From: Cladopsammia gracilis
Taxonomy: Eukaryota; Cnidaria; Anthozoa; Scleractinia; Dendrophylliidae
Length of the DNA stretch: 64,000 nucleotides
Assembly: GCA_022457155.1 (NCBI GenBank)
Contig: JAJGOT010000037.1
Location: 521,501-585,500, forward strand
Reading direction: 5' to 3'
Within the stretch, counting starts at the first letter, position 1. Each line of letters opens with the position of its first letter. The translations under genes and the position numbers were made by a program. This document shows positions 63,210 to 64,000 of this stretch, piece after piece. The notes beneath the pieces are model-generated. The model ran no database searches. It was not told the origin of the DNA and saw only the letters and a list, made by a program, of their open reading frames with translations.

Positions 63210-63282
63210 CTGGAAACATAACAAAAGAAAGGACTGTTTATTTAACCATTATATTATTTTATTCTTTATTTACATAGGGCCT

Positions 63283-64000
63283 CACAGAATACCACTATAA
63301 TTTTAAGAAAAACGACAAAACGTTTTAGTTTGAAAAACATGTTTCGACAGCAACTTCTGTCATCTTCAGTTAATTAATAGTGTACAAAGCGTTGACAGTG
63401 AATATATAAGTGGAAACAAATGTTAATTATGCTAGTAACAACAATGTAAATAAAAGCGTGACAATGTGAGAATTATAAGGATAGTTTCAAATTTACATGA
63501 TGTAATTGTTGATTCAAAGACGGTTTTTCTCTATGAATATGAAAAGCCTCTTTTATCTTAAGTTGGAAACTCGTAGAAGCGTGATCTAAAATATGAAAGC
63601 AATCTTGTGAACACAAGGTACGGCAATGTTCAGAATTCAGTAGATGTTTGAAAATGTGCGAGGTCCTGTCATTGACTAAGTGCTCACGCACGCGTGTGGA
63701 AAAATGCCGGGTTGTTTCGCCGACATAACAGGCATTACAGCCCGCACATACAAACTTATAAACCACACGCGAACGAAGCCCGTCAGGGACAGGGTCTTTC
63801 ACGCTAAACATGTTGCCTATCTTAAAGGAAGAAAAAACTAATTTTATATCCAAATCATTACAATAGTGCTTGATAAAGTGACGAATCTTTTTCTGAGTAA
63901 CGACAGAAAAATGGCCTGTATAGGGCAGCTTAAAGTAAAATGTAGGTGAAGTGGGAAGAGAATCCCGGGGACAATGATTACTTAGGGTCCCAGTAATGTA
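63283..64000 (-). mobile_element. Penelope-like element, 3' part with GIY-YIG endonuclease
   Basis: An open minus-strand frame from the window edge to 63,473 encodes F-K-L-P-Y, then K-K-I-R-H-F-I-K, then the GIY-YIG-type domain (Y-K-F-V-C-A-G-C-N-A-C-Y-V-G-E-T, with R-x4-R and E-H). It ends with E-K-P-S-L-N-x-Q. This is the C-terminus of Penelope-like retroelements. After the stop comes a GAAGATGACAGAAGTTGCTG-type 3' region, familiar from the same class. The reverse transcriptase lies beyond 64,000. The frame is undamaged here, so the copy is fairly young. It sits in a HERC1-like intron, same strand. Confidence 0.82.

Overview
The window is animal nuclear DNA. It is AT-rich, intron-rich and crowded with small transposons. 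An anthozoan cnidarian (stony coral or sea anemone) is the best guess, from the style of the gene and from repeat families that I associate with corals. This is an inference; nothing in the window proves the species.

Host gene. One giant gene crosses the whole window on the minus strand. Thirty exons (about 5.17 kb of coding sequence) with GT-AG boundaries and consistent phases encode a HERC1-type HECT E3 ligase. They cover most of the first RCC1-like domain (63.2-29.9 kb), a long helical linker (29.3-4.1 kb) and the SPRY domain (2.6-0.8 kb). The N-terminus and the WD40, second RCC1 and HECT parts lie outside. The reading frame is intact.

Introns. They hold tRNA-derived SINEs, Tc1/mariner-like and other MITEs, LINE, Ty3/gypsy and Penelope remnants, and several tandem arrays. 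Two arrays grew out of SINE sequence: a 4.9-kb array of 88-bp units carrying a tRNA A-box (8.0-12.8 kb), and a 41-bp minisatellite (35.6-36.6 kb). A G/C-skewed minisatellite (38.7-39.5 and 60.5-61.2 kb) is split by the main insertion.

Virus-like insertion. From 39,467 to 60,472 one HERC1 intron carries a Polinton/Maverick (polintovirus/adintovirus-like) element of about 21 kb with repeat-rich inverted ends. The left arm reads leftward from about 47.4 kb: packaging ATPase, a 604-aa fibre-like protein with phage-tail-fibre-style repeats, several small proteins with a SAP/HeH-like fold, a Cys/His-repeat protein, and a protein with a decayed tandem copy. The right arm reads rightward: coiled-coil protein, a conserved structural protein, penton-like minor capsid (interrupted), major capsid, pVI/pX-like protein, adenain-like protease, a zinc ribbon and a phospholipase A2 domain in separate frames, integrase with chromodomain, and a 1416-aa protein-primed family B DNA polymerase. 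Together these would replicate, integrate, package and mature an icosahedral particle. The interrupted penton gene, the start-less protease and the split PLA2 gene suggest that this copy is decaying.

Most striking find. Between two left-arm genes (about 43,262-43,618) lies a non-coding stretch packed with hairpins, including four C(UUCG)G tetraloops, three of them in a 23-nt tandem repeat. It has a long-range pseudoknot-like pairing, a TATA box upstream, no internal run of four Ts before its 3' end, and a T6 run at that end. It looks like an undescribed structured RNA gene of a Polinton-type virus. The element also shows two shared promoter-like motif classes that may separate early from late genes.
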